A stretch of DNA of 50,879 nucleotides, taken from Carboxylicivirga litoralis. Its GTDB lineage: Bacteria; Bacteroidota; Bacteroidia; Bacteroidales; Marinilabiliaceae. Numbering within the stretch: the stretch's first letter is position 1; each line of letters starts with the position of its first letter. This document shows positions 24,375-33,310 of this stretch, in pieces. The notes beneath the pieces were generated by a model. That model was not told the DNA's origin, searched no databases, and saw nothing but the letters and a program-made list of their open reading frames with translations. Where the stretch lies: NCBI RefSeq assembly GCF_025499605.1, contig NZ_JAFMVC010000028.1, forward strand, positions 1-50,879, read 5' to 3'. The position numbers and the translations under genes were made by a program.

Positions 24375-27300
24375 ATGAAAAAAAGATTAAAACGACAAGT
24401 TCACCTGTTAATATCGCTATCAGCTGTATTATTATGGTGTTTTGTCCCGGTTAATGCCTTTGCGCAACAACGCCAGGTAAATGGTAAAGTAATTGATAAG
24501 GAAAATCAAGAACCTATTCCGGGTGTATCTATTATTATTCAGGGTACAACTACAGGAACCATTACCGATGTTAATGGAGATTACTCAATTAAGGTGGGTG
24601 ATTCGAGTGCTAAACTAACCTTCAGTTTTATTGGATTTGAGGATCAGACAATTGAAGTAGGTAACCAGAGTCAAATTAATGTTTCGTTAAAATCAGAGAT
24701 AACTGACCTGGATGAAGTAGTTGTTGTTGGTTATGGAACAATGAAAAAACGTGACCTGACCGGTGCAGTTGCATCAGTTAAAGGAACCAGTATGGAAAAA
24801 GGAAGTCCAATAACAATGCAAAGTGCCTTAGCCGGTCGTGTTGCTGGTGTACAAGTGACGCAGGCAGATAATGGACCTGGAGCAGGTGTAAAAGTATTGA
24901 TTCGAGGAGGTTCTACTCTAACTGGTGGTAATCAACCTTTATATGTAATTGATGGGTTTCCAATATTGCCGAATGATGATGATCCAAGTCAGAATCCTTT
25001 GGCCGATTTAAATCCGAATGACATTGAGTCGATGGAGATATTAAAGGATGCGTCATCAACAGCCATTTATGGTGCTGAAGGTGCCAATGGTGTAATTATA
25101 ATCACCACAAAACTAGGGAAGGCAGGTCGTCCAAGTATTGATGTCAATTACAGTTATGGTCTGTCTGAGATGACGAATGTACCGGATATCTTAACGCCTG
25201 ATGAATATCTGGATTGGCAGATCGAAAAAGGACCGGTGACCCAATTCGTCGATCCGGGTGCCTATACTGGTGCTTGGGAAGACATTAAGGAATCTGGGCA
25301 AAAAGGTAATGTGTGGATCGACAGAATTACGCGACAGGCAGAAACCCACAAAGCAGACATTAGCTTTAGTGGTGGTTCTGATGGAATGAAATATCGATTG
25401 TCTGGTAGTTACCTTGGTCAAGAAGGGGTGTTATTAAATTCGGATTTTAATCGTTTTAATTTGAATGCCAATTTAGAACAGAAAGTAGGTAAAAGAATAA
25501 GAGTTGGTGCAGCTCTAAAGTATTCAATGGCCGAAAAAGGAGGAATGGTTAACAGCTGGGATGAAAGCACAGTTGTAAAAACAGCTTTTCAGGTTAACCC
25601 ATTTATGCCTGAAGATTACGATATCGAAGATATTAATGAGGAAGACGAAACCTATACCTGGAATAATGAGAATGTGCTGACTTATATGGACGAAGTAGAT
25701 ATTTCCTCTACTTCAGAACGTATGATTGGTAATATGTTCTTTGAATATAAGATTATGGAAGGTTTAAACTTTTATACCAGCTATGGTCTTAACAGTTTCA
25801 ACGAAAACTATGAAGAGTTTTATCCTTCTTCTGTAAGAAGAGGAAACAATGTTGGAGGATTTGCAAATTTCCGCAATAGAAAAATGTTAAGTACCGCTTA
25901 TCAGGCCCGTTTGAACTTCAATAAAAACGTCAATAAGCATAACTTTAATGGTACGGTTGTATTTGAGGCGAAAACCTCAGAAATGACGGATAAAAGATTT
26001 GGAGCTGAGGGGTTTGAAGAAGAGTCCAGGGGTTTATATGATTTATCGATGGCAACCACAGCATATTTTCCTTCAAATGTATATACTGATAATAATATGT
26101 TGTCATATCTAGGGCGTTTGGGATATAACTACAAAGGAAGGTACCTTTTGACAGCATCAATGAGAGCAGATGGTTCCTCGAAATTCGGTAAAAATAATAA
26201 ATGGGGGTATTTCCCATCTGCGGCTGTAGGATGGTTAGCATCTGAAGAGGAATTTGTTAAAAATCTGAACACTTTCGACTTACTAAAATTGCGTTTGTCC
26301 TATGGTGTAACCGGTAATAATCAGATACCAACTTATCAGTCATTGGCAAGATTATCGACCGAGAAATATGTTTTTGACGATGCTTTGTTTGTCGGAATGG
26401 TTCCAGGAGGAATTGCTAATCCAGACCTTAAATGGGAAACAACACAACAATATAATATTGGATTGGACTTAGGCTTTTTTAAGAATCGCTTACTGATCAC
26501 AACCGAAGCTTATTACAAGGAAACAAATGATTTATTGCTGGAGGTACAGTTGCCAACCACCTCTGGTTTTAAAAATGCATTAAAAAACGTTGGTGCAATC
26601 AGTAATAAAGGATTCGAGCTTGCCATTAACACTGTAAATGTTGATAATAAGCAATTCAAATGGACCAGTGCATTTACCTTTTCTTTAAACAGAAGTGAGG
26701 TATTGGATCTTGGTGAAAATAAAGAAATGTTTTTTACGCGTCAGTTTTATCATAAGGTGACAGATGAAGTGATTGTTAGGGTTGGTGAGCCAATTGGACG
26801 TTTTTATGGATACATTGAGGATGAGGTGCTTAATAGTGAGACAGAAATTGCTAATAGTCCGGGTATGGTTGCACTGGAAAATGAAGTAGGACAGATTAAG
26901 CTGCGTGATGTGAATGGTGATGGGGTGGTCAATACTGACGATAAAGTATTGATTGCGAATACGACACCAGATTTTGTCGGTGGTTTGAATAATGAATTTA
27001 ATTATAAAAACTTTGATTTAAGTTTCTTCCTGCGTTGGAGCTATGGTAATGATGTGATTAATGGTAACGTAAGTTTTCTCGACAGGGTAGGTAGAGGTAA
27101 TTGGAATACACTGCAGGGTTATGCGGATCATGCATTTTCACCTGTAAACCCAGAAGGAACGGTGCATGGTTCTGTACCAGATACTTATTCTACCCTGATG
27201 CGTAGTAGTTATGTTGAGGATGGTTCTTTCCTGAAGTGTGATTATATTACCTTAGGCTATACCCTGCCAAAGCATTTATTAACAAAAGTAAATGTTAACA

Positions 27301-27473
27301 AACTGCGGGTTTATGCCAGGGTAGATAACCCTTTTATGATTACCCGATATAGCTGGTTTGATCCCGAAGTAAGCACAGGCTGGGGCACTGTTGCCAAAGT
27401 TGGACCGGGTGTTGATGTAGGAACATACCCACGTGCTGTGACATACACATTAGGTGCGTCTATTAGTTTTTAA
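24375..27473 (+). CDS. SusC-like TonB-dependent outer-membrane transporter
   Basis: Start chosen at the ATG at 24375 (1032 residues), since the TTG at 24351 precedes the signal peptide without need. After the signal (ending AFAQQ) there is a carboxypeptidase-D-like domain (VNGKVIDKENQEPIPGV…), the SusC-specific segment DLDEVVVVGYGT (about 111-122), the plug (SALAGRVAGVQV, IRGGSTLTGGNQPLYVIDGFP) and a long beta-barrel ending in a phenylalanine (LGASISF), as needed for BAM insertion. It imports oligosaccharides with its SusD partner, which begins 18 bases downstream. The substrate should be the breakdown products of this PUL's target. Confidence 0.97.
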   Translation: MKKRLKRQVHLLISLSAVLLWCFVPVNAFAQQRQVNGKVIDKENQEPIPGVSIIIQGTTTGTITDVNGDYSIKVGDSSAKLTFSFIGFEDQTIEVGNQSQINVSLKSEITDLDEVVVVGYGTMKKRDLTGAVASVKGTSMEKGSPITMQSALAGRVAGVQVTQADNGPGAGVKVLIRGGSTLTGGNQPLYVIDGFPILPNDDDPSQNPLADLNPNDIESMEILKDASSTAIYGAEGANGVIIITTKLGKAGRPSIDVNYSYGLSEMTNVPDILTPDEYLDWQIEKGPVTQFVDPGAYTGAWEDIKESGQKGNVWIDRITRQAETHKADISFSGGSDGMKYRLSGSYLGQEGVLLNSDFNRFNLNANLEQKVGKRIRVGAALKYSMAEKGGMVNSWDESTVVKTAFQVNPFMPEDYDIEDINEEDETYTWNNENVLTYMDEVDISSTSERMIGNMFFEYKIMEGLNFYTSYGLNSFNENYEEFYPSSVRRGNNVGGFANFRNRKMLSTAYQARLNFNKNVNKHNFNGTVVFEAKTSEMTDKRFGAEGFEEESRGLYDLSMATTAYFPSNVYTDNNMLSYLGRLGYNYKGRYLLTASMRADGSSKFGKNNKWGYFPSAAVGWLASEEEFVKNLNTFDLLKLRLSYGVTGNNQIPTYQSLARLSTEKYVFDDALFVGMVPGGIANPDLKWETTQQYNIGLDLGFFKNRLLITTEAYYKETNDLLLEVQLPTTSGFKNALKNVGAISNKGFELAINTVNVDNKQFKWTSAFTFSLNRSEVLDLGENKEMFFTRQFYHKVTDEVIVRVGEPIGRFYGYIEDEVLNSETEIANSPGMVALENEVGQIKLRDVNGDGVVNTDDKVLIANTTPDFVGGLNNEFNYKNFDLSFFLRWSYGNDVINGNVSFLDRVGRGNWNTLQGYADHAFSPVNPEGTVHGSVPDTYSTLMRSSYVEDGSFLKCDYITLGYTLPKHLLTKVNVNKLRVYARVDNPFMITRYSWFDPEVSTGWGTVAKVGPGVDVGTYPRAVTYTLGASISF

Positions 27474-27491
27474 TCTTAAATTTTAGAAAAA

Positions 27492-29108
27492 ATGCAAAAT
27501 ATAAAATACTTTTTCATACTCCTGGCATTAACAGCTATGCTTAGTTCATGTCAAGATTTTTTGGATGAAGTACCAAAAACGGAAGCATCTCCTGAGAACT
27601 TTTATAAAACAGCTGAACACGCCGAAGCTGCGGTTGTGGGGGCATACAATGCTTTGCAACGAAACGGAGTTTACGGTCAGAATCAGCAGTATTTAACTAC
27701 CGATATTATTCGATGTGCAAATTGGAACACGCAAGGCGGCATAGGAACCTATTCTTTTACATCTGAAAATACTCAGGTGGTAGCCGTAATCTGGCGAGAA
27801 CATTTTAAAGGGATTAATGAAGCTAATTCGGCTATTACACACATTCCTAACATTGATATGGATGTGGACAGAAGAAATACACTAGTCGCTGAAGCTCGTT
27901 TCTTAAGAGCCTTACTGTATTTTAATTTGGTTCGCTATTATGGTGATGTGCCGTATATGGAATCGGAAGTAAACTCTTTGGATAATCTTGAAGTACCGCG
28001 AGATCCGGCAGAATTGGTATATAATAAAATAATTGCTGACTTAGAATTTGGAATCGAACACCTGGATGTAAAAGGTGAAGCAGCGGCAGGAAGAGCGACA
28101 GTAGGTTCGGCCAAAACCCTATTAGCTAAGGTTTACTTAACTCGTGGAAGTATGACCAAGCGAGATGGCAAAGGGGATGGATTATCCGATTTTCAAGCCG
28201 CAGCCACTTTAGCAGGAGAAGTAATAACAGATGGTGGTTACCAATTGTGTGAGTATTTTCCTGATGCTTTTATAGTTGAGAATAAAAATAACGATGAGAT
28301 TATTTTTGATGTACAATTTAAAAGTGGTGGCTTAAACGAAGGAAATTATATTGGAATGCATATGGGGCTTCAGGGGCCGCCTGCATTAGGCGGTAGCTGG
28401 GGTAATATCATCTCAACGCAATACTTTCATACCATCTATGAACCAACAGATCTAGTGAGGCAAGAGTGGACTTCGTGTCACGTACGTGTACAAGGTAATG
28501 GCACTTTAAGGACTGATTATGCAGAAATGTTCTGGGAATCATGGAAGATAGGAAAGTTCAGACGTTATCCGGTTCGTAATCCTGATTTTGTGTTTAGTGA
28601 TCATGATATCCATTGGCCGGTATTAAGGTATTCAGAAGTGTTTTTGATTTATGCGGAAGCCCTTAACGAAGTCAATAATGGGCCTACTGATGAAGTGTTT
28701 GCAGCGTTGAATGAACTAAGAAAAAGAGCACGCAACGTGAATGGAGATGGTACCAGGGAATACTTGCATGAAGATTATCTTCCAAGAGATTTAACTTATG
28801 ATGCAAACATACTGCCGGATATATCATCTTTAGATTTTCCCGATTATGAATCGATGAAGGAATATATCATGTTAGAGCGTGCCCGTGAATTGGGTGGAGA
28901 ATGTAAACGATGGTTTGATCTTGTTCGTTGGGGAAAGTTGGTTGAGAATATCAAATTTATTGCAACTTATACTCCTCCAGGAAGAACCAGACCTGAAGAT
29001 CAGTGGGCAACCACAGCAAATAATGTATCCGATCATCATATGCTTTTACCGATTCCAATTTCTGAAATGAATGCTAACCCAGCATTGGAACAGAATCCAG
29101 GATATTAA
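27492..29108 (+). CDS. SusD-like surface glycan-binding lipoprotein (RagB/SusD family)
   Basis: The 538-residue product has a lipobox (MLSSC, Cys20). It opens with the SusD hallmark QDFLDEVPKTEASPENFYKTAEHAEAAVVGAYNAL (split here over its conserved elements DFLDE and A..A..GAY), has helical TPR-like segments (AEARFLRALLYFNLVRYYGDVPY) and closes with RARELGGECKRWFDLVRWGKL and LLPIPISEMNANPALEQNPGY. It forms the lid of the SusC transporter. The spacing of 18 bases to SusC and 17 bases to the next gene indicates one operon. Confidence 0.95.
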   Translation: MQNIKYFFILLALTAMLSSCQDFLDEVPKTEASPENFYKTAEHAEAAVVGAYNALQRNGVYGQNQQYLTTDIIRCANWNTQGGIGTYSFTSENTQVVAVIWREHFKGINEANSAITHIPNIDMDVDRRNTLVAEARFLRALLYFNLVRYYGDVPYMESEVNSLDNLEVPRDPAELVYNKIIADLEFGIEHLDVKGEAAAGRATVGSAKTLLAKVYLTRGSMTKRDGKGDGLSDFQAAATLAGEVITDGGYQLCEYFPDAFIVENKNNDEIIFDVQFKSGGLNEGNYIGMHMGLQGPPALGGSWGNIISTQYFHTIYEPTDLVRQEWTSCHVRVQGNGTLRTDYAEMFWESWKIGKFRRYPVRNPDFVFSDHDIHWPVLRYSEVFLIYAEALNEVNNGPTDEVFAALNELRKRARNVNGDGTREYLHEDYLPRDLTYDANILPDISSLDFPDYESMKEYIMLERARELGGECKRWFDLVRWGKLVENIKFIATYTPPGRTRPEDQWATTANNVSDHHMLLPIPISEMNANPALEQNPGY

Positions 29109-29125
29109 TCGTAATATTAAATGAA

Positions 29126-29890
29126 ATGACTAGAATAATGATAAAAAATATAAAGCCTTTGACAATACTCCTTGCTATAATGACTTTGGTGGGTTGTAGC
29201 AAAGATATTGAGAGTCCGGAAACCAGCTTTACAGCGGATAAAGTTAGTTTATTAGTTGGCGAAACTGTGACCTTTACAGTGACTGGTGATGCGGAAACCT
29301 ATGTGATATTTACGGGCGATAACATGCATGACTATACAAAAAGTCACCTGGCCATTACGGAAGGTTTTGATGTAGATCAGGAAGAAGTTGTATTAACAGC
29401 AGATAGTTTAATTAGTCTTACTCCTTGGTTTATTAATATTGTAGATATTCACAATGCAAGTTTGCAACCTGGAACTACGCCTGTTGACGCCAATGCCATA
29501 TTGGGTAATATAGAAACTTTAGTCGATAATAATTACACAAATAAAGAAACGGCTATCTATGAAGCTTATCTCTTTATGACAGAGTTTAATAGCGCGGAGC
29601 AAGGTAAGGCTCAGAATACAGCAAGAGAAATGGTAAACTTGTATTATGAAGATCACAGTGTCCTTTTAGCTCCTGAAGAAGGCTTTTCAACCGGGTTTGC
29701 CATAAACCGGTATGATAAAACGTTTGAGTATGCTTACAACGAGGCTGGCACCTATACCGTTACTCTTGTTGCAACCAATGTTGGAGATAAGAAATATTCA
29801 GGCTCAGGCTATAGTGATGACAGAACATCATCTGGAGATGAATATGATTTAAGCCGCACCATTAAAGAACTAAGTATTACTGTTCAATAG
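29126..29890 (+). CDS. Surface glycan-binding-type lipoprotein (third gene of the SusCD operon)
   Basis: The 254-residue product has a lipobox (LVGC, Cys24). The early part (ETSFTADKVSLLVGETVTFTVTGDAETYVIFTGD) is PKD-like, and the end (FEYAYNEAGTYTVTLVATN) again has PKD/Ig character. The position directly after SusD is the usual one for SusE/SusF-like or other surface glycan-binding proteins, which share no strong sequence identity between PULs. A DUF5017-like similarity is possible. Binding of the PUL glycan is an inference from position and export. Confidence 0.7.
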   Translation: MTRIMIKNIKPLTILLAIMTLVGCSKDIESPETSFTADKVSLLVGETVTFTVTGDAETYVIFTGDNMHDYTKSHLAITEGFDVDQEEVVLTADSLISLTPWFINIVDIHNASLQPGTTPVDANAILGNIETLVDNNYTNKETAIYEAYLFMTEFNSAEQGKAQNTAREMVNLYYEDHSVLLAPEEGFSTGFAINRYDKTFEYAYNEAGTYTVTLVATNVGDKKYSGSGYSDDRTSSGDEYDLSRTIKELSITVQ

Positions 29891-29927
29891 CTATTCAGCA
29901 TTTTAGAAGAAGTTAATTGAACTATAA

Positions 29928-29961
29928 CTCCCTGCTTGTATTTCATCAAGCAGGCAGGGAG
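29928..29961 (+). terminator. Terminator/attenuator-like stem-loop between binding protein and GH31
   Basis: CTCCCTGCTTG (29928-29938) pairs with CAAGCAGG-CAGGGAG (29947-29961) with a four-base bulge, followed by TTGTATAT. It would reduce read-through from the susCD part into the enzyme genes, a common way to keep transporter transcripts in excess. Confidence 0.6.
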
Positions 29962-29983
29962 TTGTATATCTATTACATTTACT

Positions 29984-31600
29984 ATGAAGTATATAATTGT
30001 TTGTATATCACTATTCTTTTTAAGTGTGGGGACTTTCTCCCAAGAGAAAGAATCAATTGAAATAGTCGTTGAAAATGACGAGTATTGGTGGGGAGGGTTA
30101 AGCTCCATTGGTCACCAAACACCATATGATAAGCATTCTGAGTTCTCGGTTAATCTTTGGGGGAATAATAGAGGGAATCAGGCACAGCCGCTTTTATTAT
30201 CCAGTAATGGTCGATATGTGTGGTGTGAAAGTCCTATTGAATATGGTATTTCTAATGGAAAACTAACTGTTACATCACAAAATGGCAAAATACATTCTGG
30301 TATAGCGGGTAGCAACTTAGAGTCAGCATACAAGTACGTTGTTGAAAATTATTTTCCATCTAATGGCAAAATTCCGGATGAATTATTGTTTACCAATCCG
30401 CAATACAATACCTGGATTGAGCTGATGTATGATCAGAACGAGGAGGATATTCTAAAATATGCGCAAAGCATCATCGATAACGGTTATCCTCCCGGTGTTT
30501 TAATGATTGATGATAACTGGCAGGAAGATTACGGAACCTGGGAGTTCTCAACTCGCAGATTCAAAGATCCTAAAGGCATGATTGAAAAACTTCACAACAT
30601 GGGCTTTAAGGTGATGATGTGGGTGTGTCCTTTTGTGAGTGCTGATTCGGAGGTGTTTCGTAAGCTGGCTGCCGATGGGCTTTTGTTGCTCGATGCTGAA
30701 AGGACCCAGGAAATTCTATGGGCTAATACCAGAAACAAAGCAGCCGTAGTTCGTTGGTGGAATGGCGCCAGTGCCTGTTTAGATTTGAGCAATCCTAAAG
30801 CACAAGAATGGTTTAAAGGAGAGTTGGACAATCTGGTTAGTGAATATGGAGTGGACGGTTTTAAGTTTGATGCGGGTGATGCTCAGTTTTATAAAGACGG
30901 ATTGGTGTCTTTTAATGAATCATTGCCTAATGACCATACCCGCTATTTTGCTGAGATGGGGTTACACTATCCATTGAATGAATACAGAGCTTCGTGGAAG
31001 ATGGCAGGTTTGCCTTTAGCACAACGTTTAAGAGATAAAGGACACAAATGGGAAGATCTTGAAAAGTTAATTCCCGATCAAATGTCGCAGAGTGTGATGG
31101 GCTATGCCTATACCTGTCCCGATATGATTGGTGGTGGTGAATACCAGTCCTTTTTGAAAACAGCTGAGATAGATGAAGAATTAATAGTTCGTTCGGCTCA
31201 GGTGCATGCTCTAATGCCTATGATGCAGTTTTCTGTGGCGCCATGGCGTGTGTTATCTAAAGAAAATGAAGAGATATGCCTTGAGATGGCTAAACTTCAT
31301 CAGCAATTTGGGGAGCATATATTGCAATTGGCTAAAAAAGCATCTACAGCAGGTGAACCAATTGTTAAGCCCATGGAGTTAGCATTCCCTGATAATGGAT
31401 ACGAAACCATTAAAGACCAGTTTGTTTTGGGGAACGATATGATTGTGGCACCTGTAGTAAAAAAAGGAGCACGTTCCAGAGAAGTAGTACTTCCAAAGGG
31501 TAGATGGATAGATGAAAATGGGAAAAAATACAAAGGTGGGAAAACCATTGAAATAACGGTGCCACTTGAGCGCCTGCCGTATTTTAAAATGCTTAAATAG
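29984..31600 (+). CDS. GH31 family glycoside hydrolase (alpha-galactosidase or alpha-glucosidase type)
   Basis: Start chosen at the ATG at 29984 (538 residues), which gives the signal MKYIIVCISLFFLSVGTFSQ; the TTG at 29936 lies in the stem-loop. GH31 signatures are clear: GVLMIDDNWQEDYGTWEFS, GFKVMMWVCPFVS, and VDGFKFDAGD with the nucleophile Asp296; CPDMIGGGEY supplies the likely acid/base Asp. It is short for the family and lacks the long C-terminal beta domains, like the small GH31 alpha-galactosidase group of Bacteroidota. Next to a GH27 enzyme, removal of alpha-galactosyl residues is likely. The next gene starts 25 bases on. Confidence 0.85.
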   Translation: MKYIIVCISLFFLSVGTFSQEKESIEIVVENDEYWWGGLSSIGHQTPYDKHSEFSVNLWGNNRGNQAQPLLLSSNGRYVWCESPIEYGISNGKLTVTSQNGKIHSGIAGSNLESAYKYVVENYFPSNGKIPDELLFTNPQYNTWIELMYDQNEEDILKYAQSIIDNGYPPGVLMIDDNWQEDYGTWEFSTRRFKDPKGMIEKLHNMGFKVMMWVCPFVSADSEVFRKLAADGLLLLDAERTQEILWANTRNKAAVVRWWNGASACLDLSNPKAQEWFKGELDNLVSEYGVDGFKFDAGDAQFYKDGLVSFNESLPNDHTRYFAEMGLHYPLNEYRASWKMAGLPLAQRLRDKGHKWEDLEKLIPDQMSQSVMGYAYTCPDMIGGGEYQSFLKTAEIDEELIVRSAQVHALMPMMQFSVAPWRVLSKENEEICLEMAKLHQQFGEHILQLAKKASTAGEPIVKPMELAFPDNGYETIKDQFVLGNDMIVAPVVKKGARSREVVLPKGRWIDENGKKYKGGKTIEITVPLERLPYFKMLK

Positions 31601-31625
31601 ACTTAATCCTGGATACCTGAATAAT

Positions 31626-33083
31626 ATGAAGATAAAAAATATTAATAAGATTATAGTATCAGCTTTGCTCTTTGGAACACTCGCTGTTAGTTGTTTGTCA
31701 AAAAGCAAGGATACAACGGAGGTAAGCAGTGCGCCTGCCCAGTTAGCCTTAACACCACCAATGGGGTGGAATAGTTTTGATAGTTATGGTGTATACCTGC
31801 ACGAAGAGGCTGCAATGGCTAATCTTGAGGCCTTTGCCGAGAAACTGAAACCTCACGGCTATGAATATTTCGTTATTGATGCCGGATGGTTTGGTGAATT
31901 TAAACTACAGGAAGGGACATTGTACCCAGCAGAAAAACATGCCGTGAAACTAAATTTTAATGAATATGGGCTACTTCAACCTTCAAAAACGTATTTCCCT
32001 AACGGATTGCAACCGATAATTGATCGCTGCCATGAGTTAGGCCTTAAATTTGGTATTCACCTGATGAGGGGCATTCCTAGGGCAGCTTTTGAAGCTAATA
32101 CCAAAGTAAAGGGTACAAAATACTTTGCACAGGATATTGCTGATACAACTAGTATTTGCGAGTGGAATCATCAAAATTTTGGCGTTGATATGTCAAAACC
32201 TGGAGCACAAGAATTCTACAATAGCTTAATTAATCAAATGGCAGATTGGGGCGTTGACTTTTTGAAGTATGATGACCTGGTGCCTTTCCCAGAGGAGGTG
32301 GAGGCTATTGCAAATGCCATAGAGCAATGTGGAAGACCAATTGTTTACAGCCTTAGTCCCGGTGGAGATGTAGATGTAAATGCAATTAAGTCCTTCAAGC
32401 GGGCCAATATGTTACGGGTAACACATGATATTTGGGACGACCAAATAGGCTTAAACCAATGTTTTGCAGCATGGCGGAAATGGCAAGGCCATGAAAAGCC
32501 AGGTTTTTGGATTGACATGGATATGATCCCTTTTGGACAACTGCAGCTTATGTCGCCTAAACCCGAAGGGGTTATTGGGAATGAGACAAAAAAGGAAATA
32601 CTTAAAAAGATCGAAACAGGAGAATTAAGTAATATTGAACTCTTGTCAGGTAAAGGGTGGACGCGTCAGAGCAATTTTACCAAAGATCAGATGTATACTT
32701 TTATTACCTTAAGAGCTTTATCAGCATCACCTTTAATGATGGGAGGTGATCTGCCTACGCTTGATAATTTTTCCTTGGAGCTCATTACCAACAAGGATGT
32801 TTTAGAATGTAATCAGAATGGTATAATGGGCAGCCTGATTTATGATAAGGAAGGTATCGAAATTTGGAAGACACCGAAGAAAGATGGCGAAGGAGGATGG
32901 ATCGGAATATTTAACCGCTCCAAAGAGATCAAGTCTATACATGTTGCATATAAAGAATTAGGGCTTGATTCAACTACGGATTATAGCATAATCAATATTT
33001 GGGATAAAACAAAAATAGATTTACCTGATGATTTTGCAATTAATTCAAATGGAGTAGTCTTTATAAAATACTTATCCAAATAA
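31626..33083 (+). CDS. GH27 family alpha-galactosidase-like enzyme, lipoprotein
   Basis: Start chosen at the ATG at 31626 (485 residues) with lipobox LAVSC (Cys23); an upstream TTG frame overlaps GH31. The family signature LTPPMGWNSFDSYG, YFVIDAGWFGEF and DFLKYDDL (nucleophile Asp216) are typical of GH27; RVTHDIWDD carries the likely acid/base Asp. GH27 includes alpha-galactosidases and beta-L-arabinopyranosidases; many marine PULs use it to cut alpha-galactosyl units. The lipid anchor and the GH31 neighbour suggest sequential trimming after import. Confidence 0.88.
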   Translation: MKIKNINKIIVSALLFGTLAVSCLSKSKDTTEVSSAPAQLALTPPMGWNSFDSYGVYLHEEAAMANLEAFAEKLKPHGYEYFVIDAGWFGEFKLQEGTLYPAEKHAVKLNFNEYGLLQPSKTYFPNGLQPIIDRCHELGLKFGIHLMRGIPRAAFEANTKVKGTKYFAQDIADTTSICEWNHQNFGVDMSKPGAQEFYNSLINQMADWGVDFLKYDDLVPFPEEVEAIANAIEQCGRPIVYSLSPGGDVDVNAIKSFKRANMLRVTHDIWDDQIGLNQCFAAWRKWQGHEKPGFWIDMDMIPFGQLQLMSPKPEGVIGNETKKEILKKIETGELSNIELLSGKGWTRQSNFTKDQMYTFITLRALSASPLMMGGDLPTLDNFSLELITNKDVLECNQNGIMGSLIYDKEGIEIWKTPKKDGEGGWIGIFNRSKEIKSIHVAYKELGLDSTTDYSIINIWDKTKIDLPDDFAINSNGVVFIKYLSK

Positions 33084-33202
33084 AAATGTAGTTTTTGATT
33101 ACCCTTATGATTTTATTTGTGTATCGCAATCTGCGTATAGCCAATAGGTTATATGTAGATTGTGTGCAGATTCATTTTATTTTTAAGCGTATTTTAATTT
33201 GA

Positions 33203-33217
33203 GATGGCCATTTTAAC
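33203..33217 (+). promoter_or_regulatory. TGGCCATTTT motif in the gap before GH3
   Basis: This gap (33084-33310) has no gene. ATGGCCATTTTAACA resembles sites at 4275 and 24189. A promoter for the GH3 gene probably lies here. Evidence is only the shared motif. Confidence 0.25.
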
Positions 33218-33310
33218 ATACGTACATACTGTTTTAAGCTTCTTTTTTCTGCATAAAATTGAGATTAATGAAGCATAAGGAAATCTTTAAAATGCTTTAA
33301 ATGTAATTCT

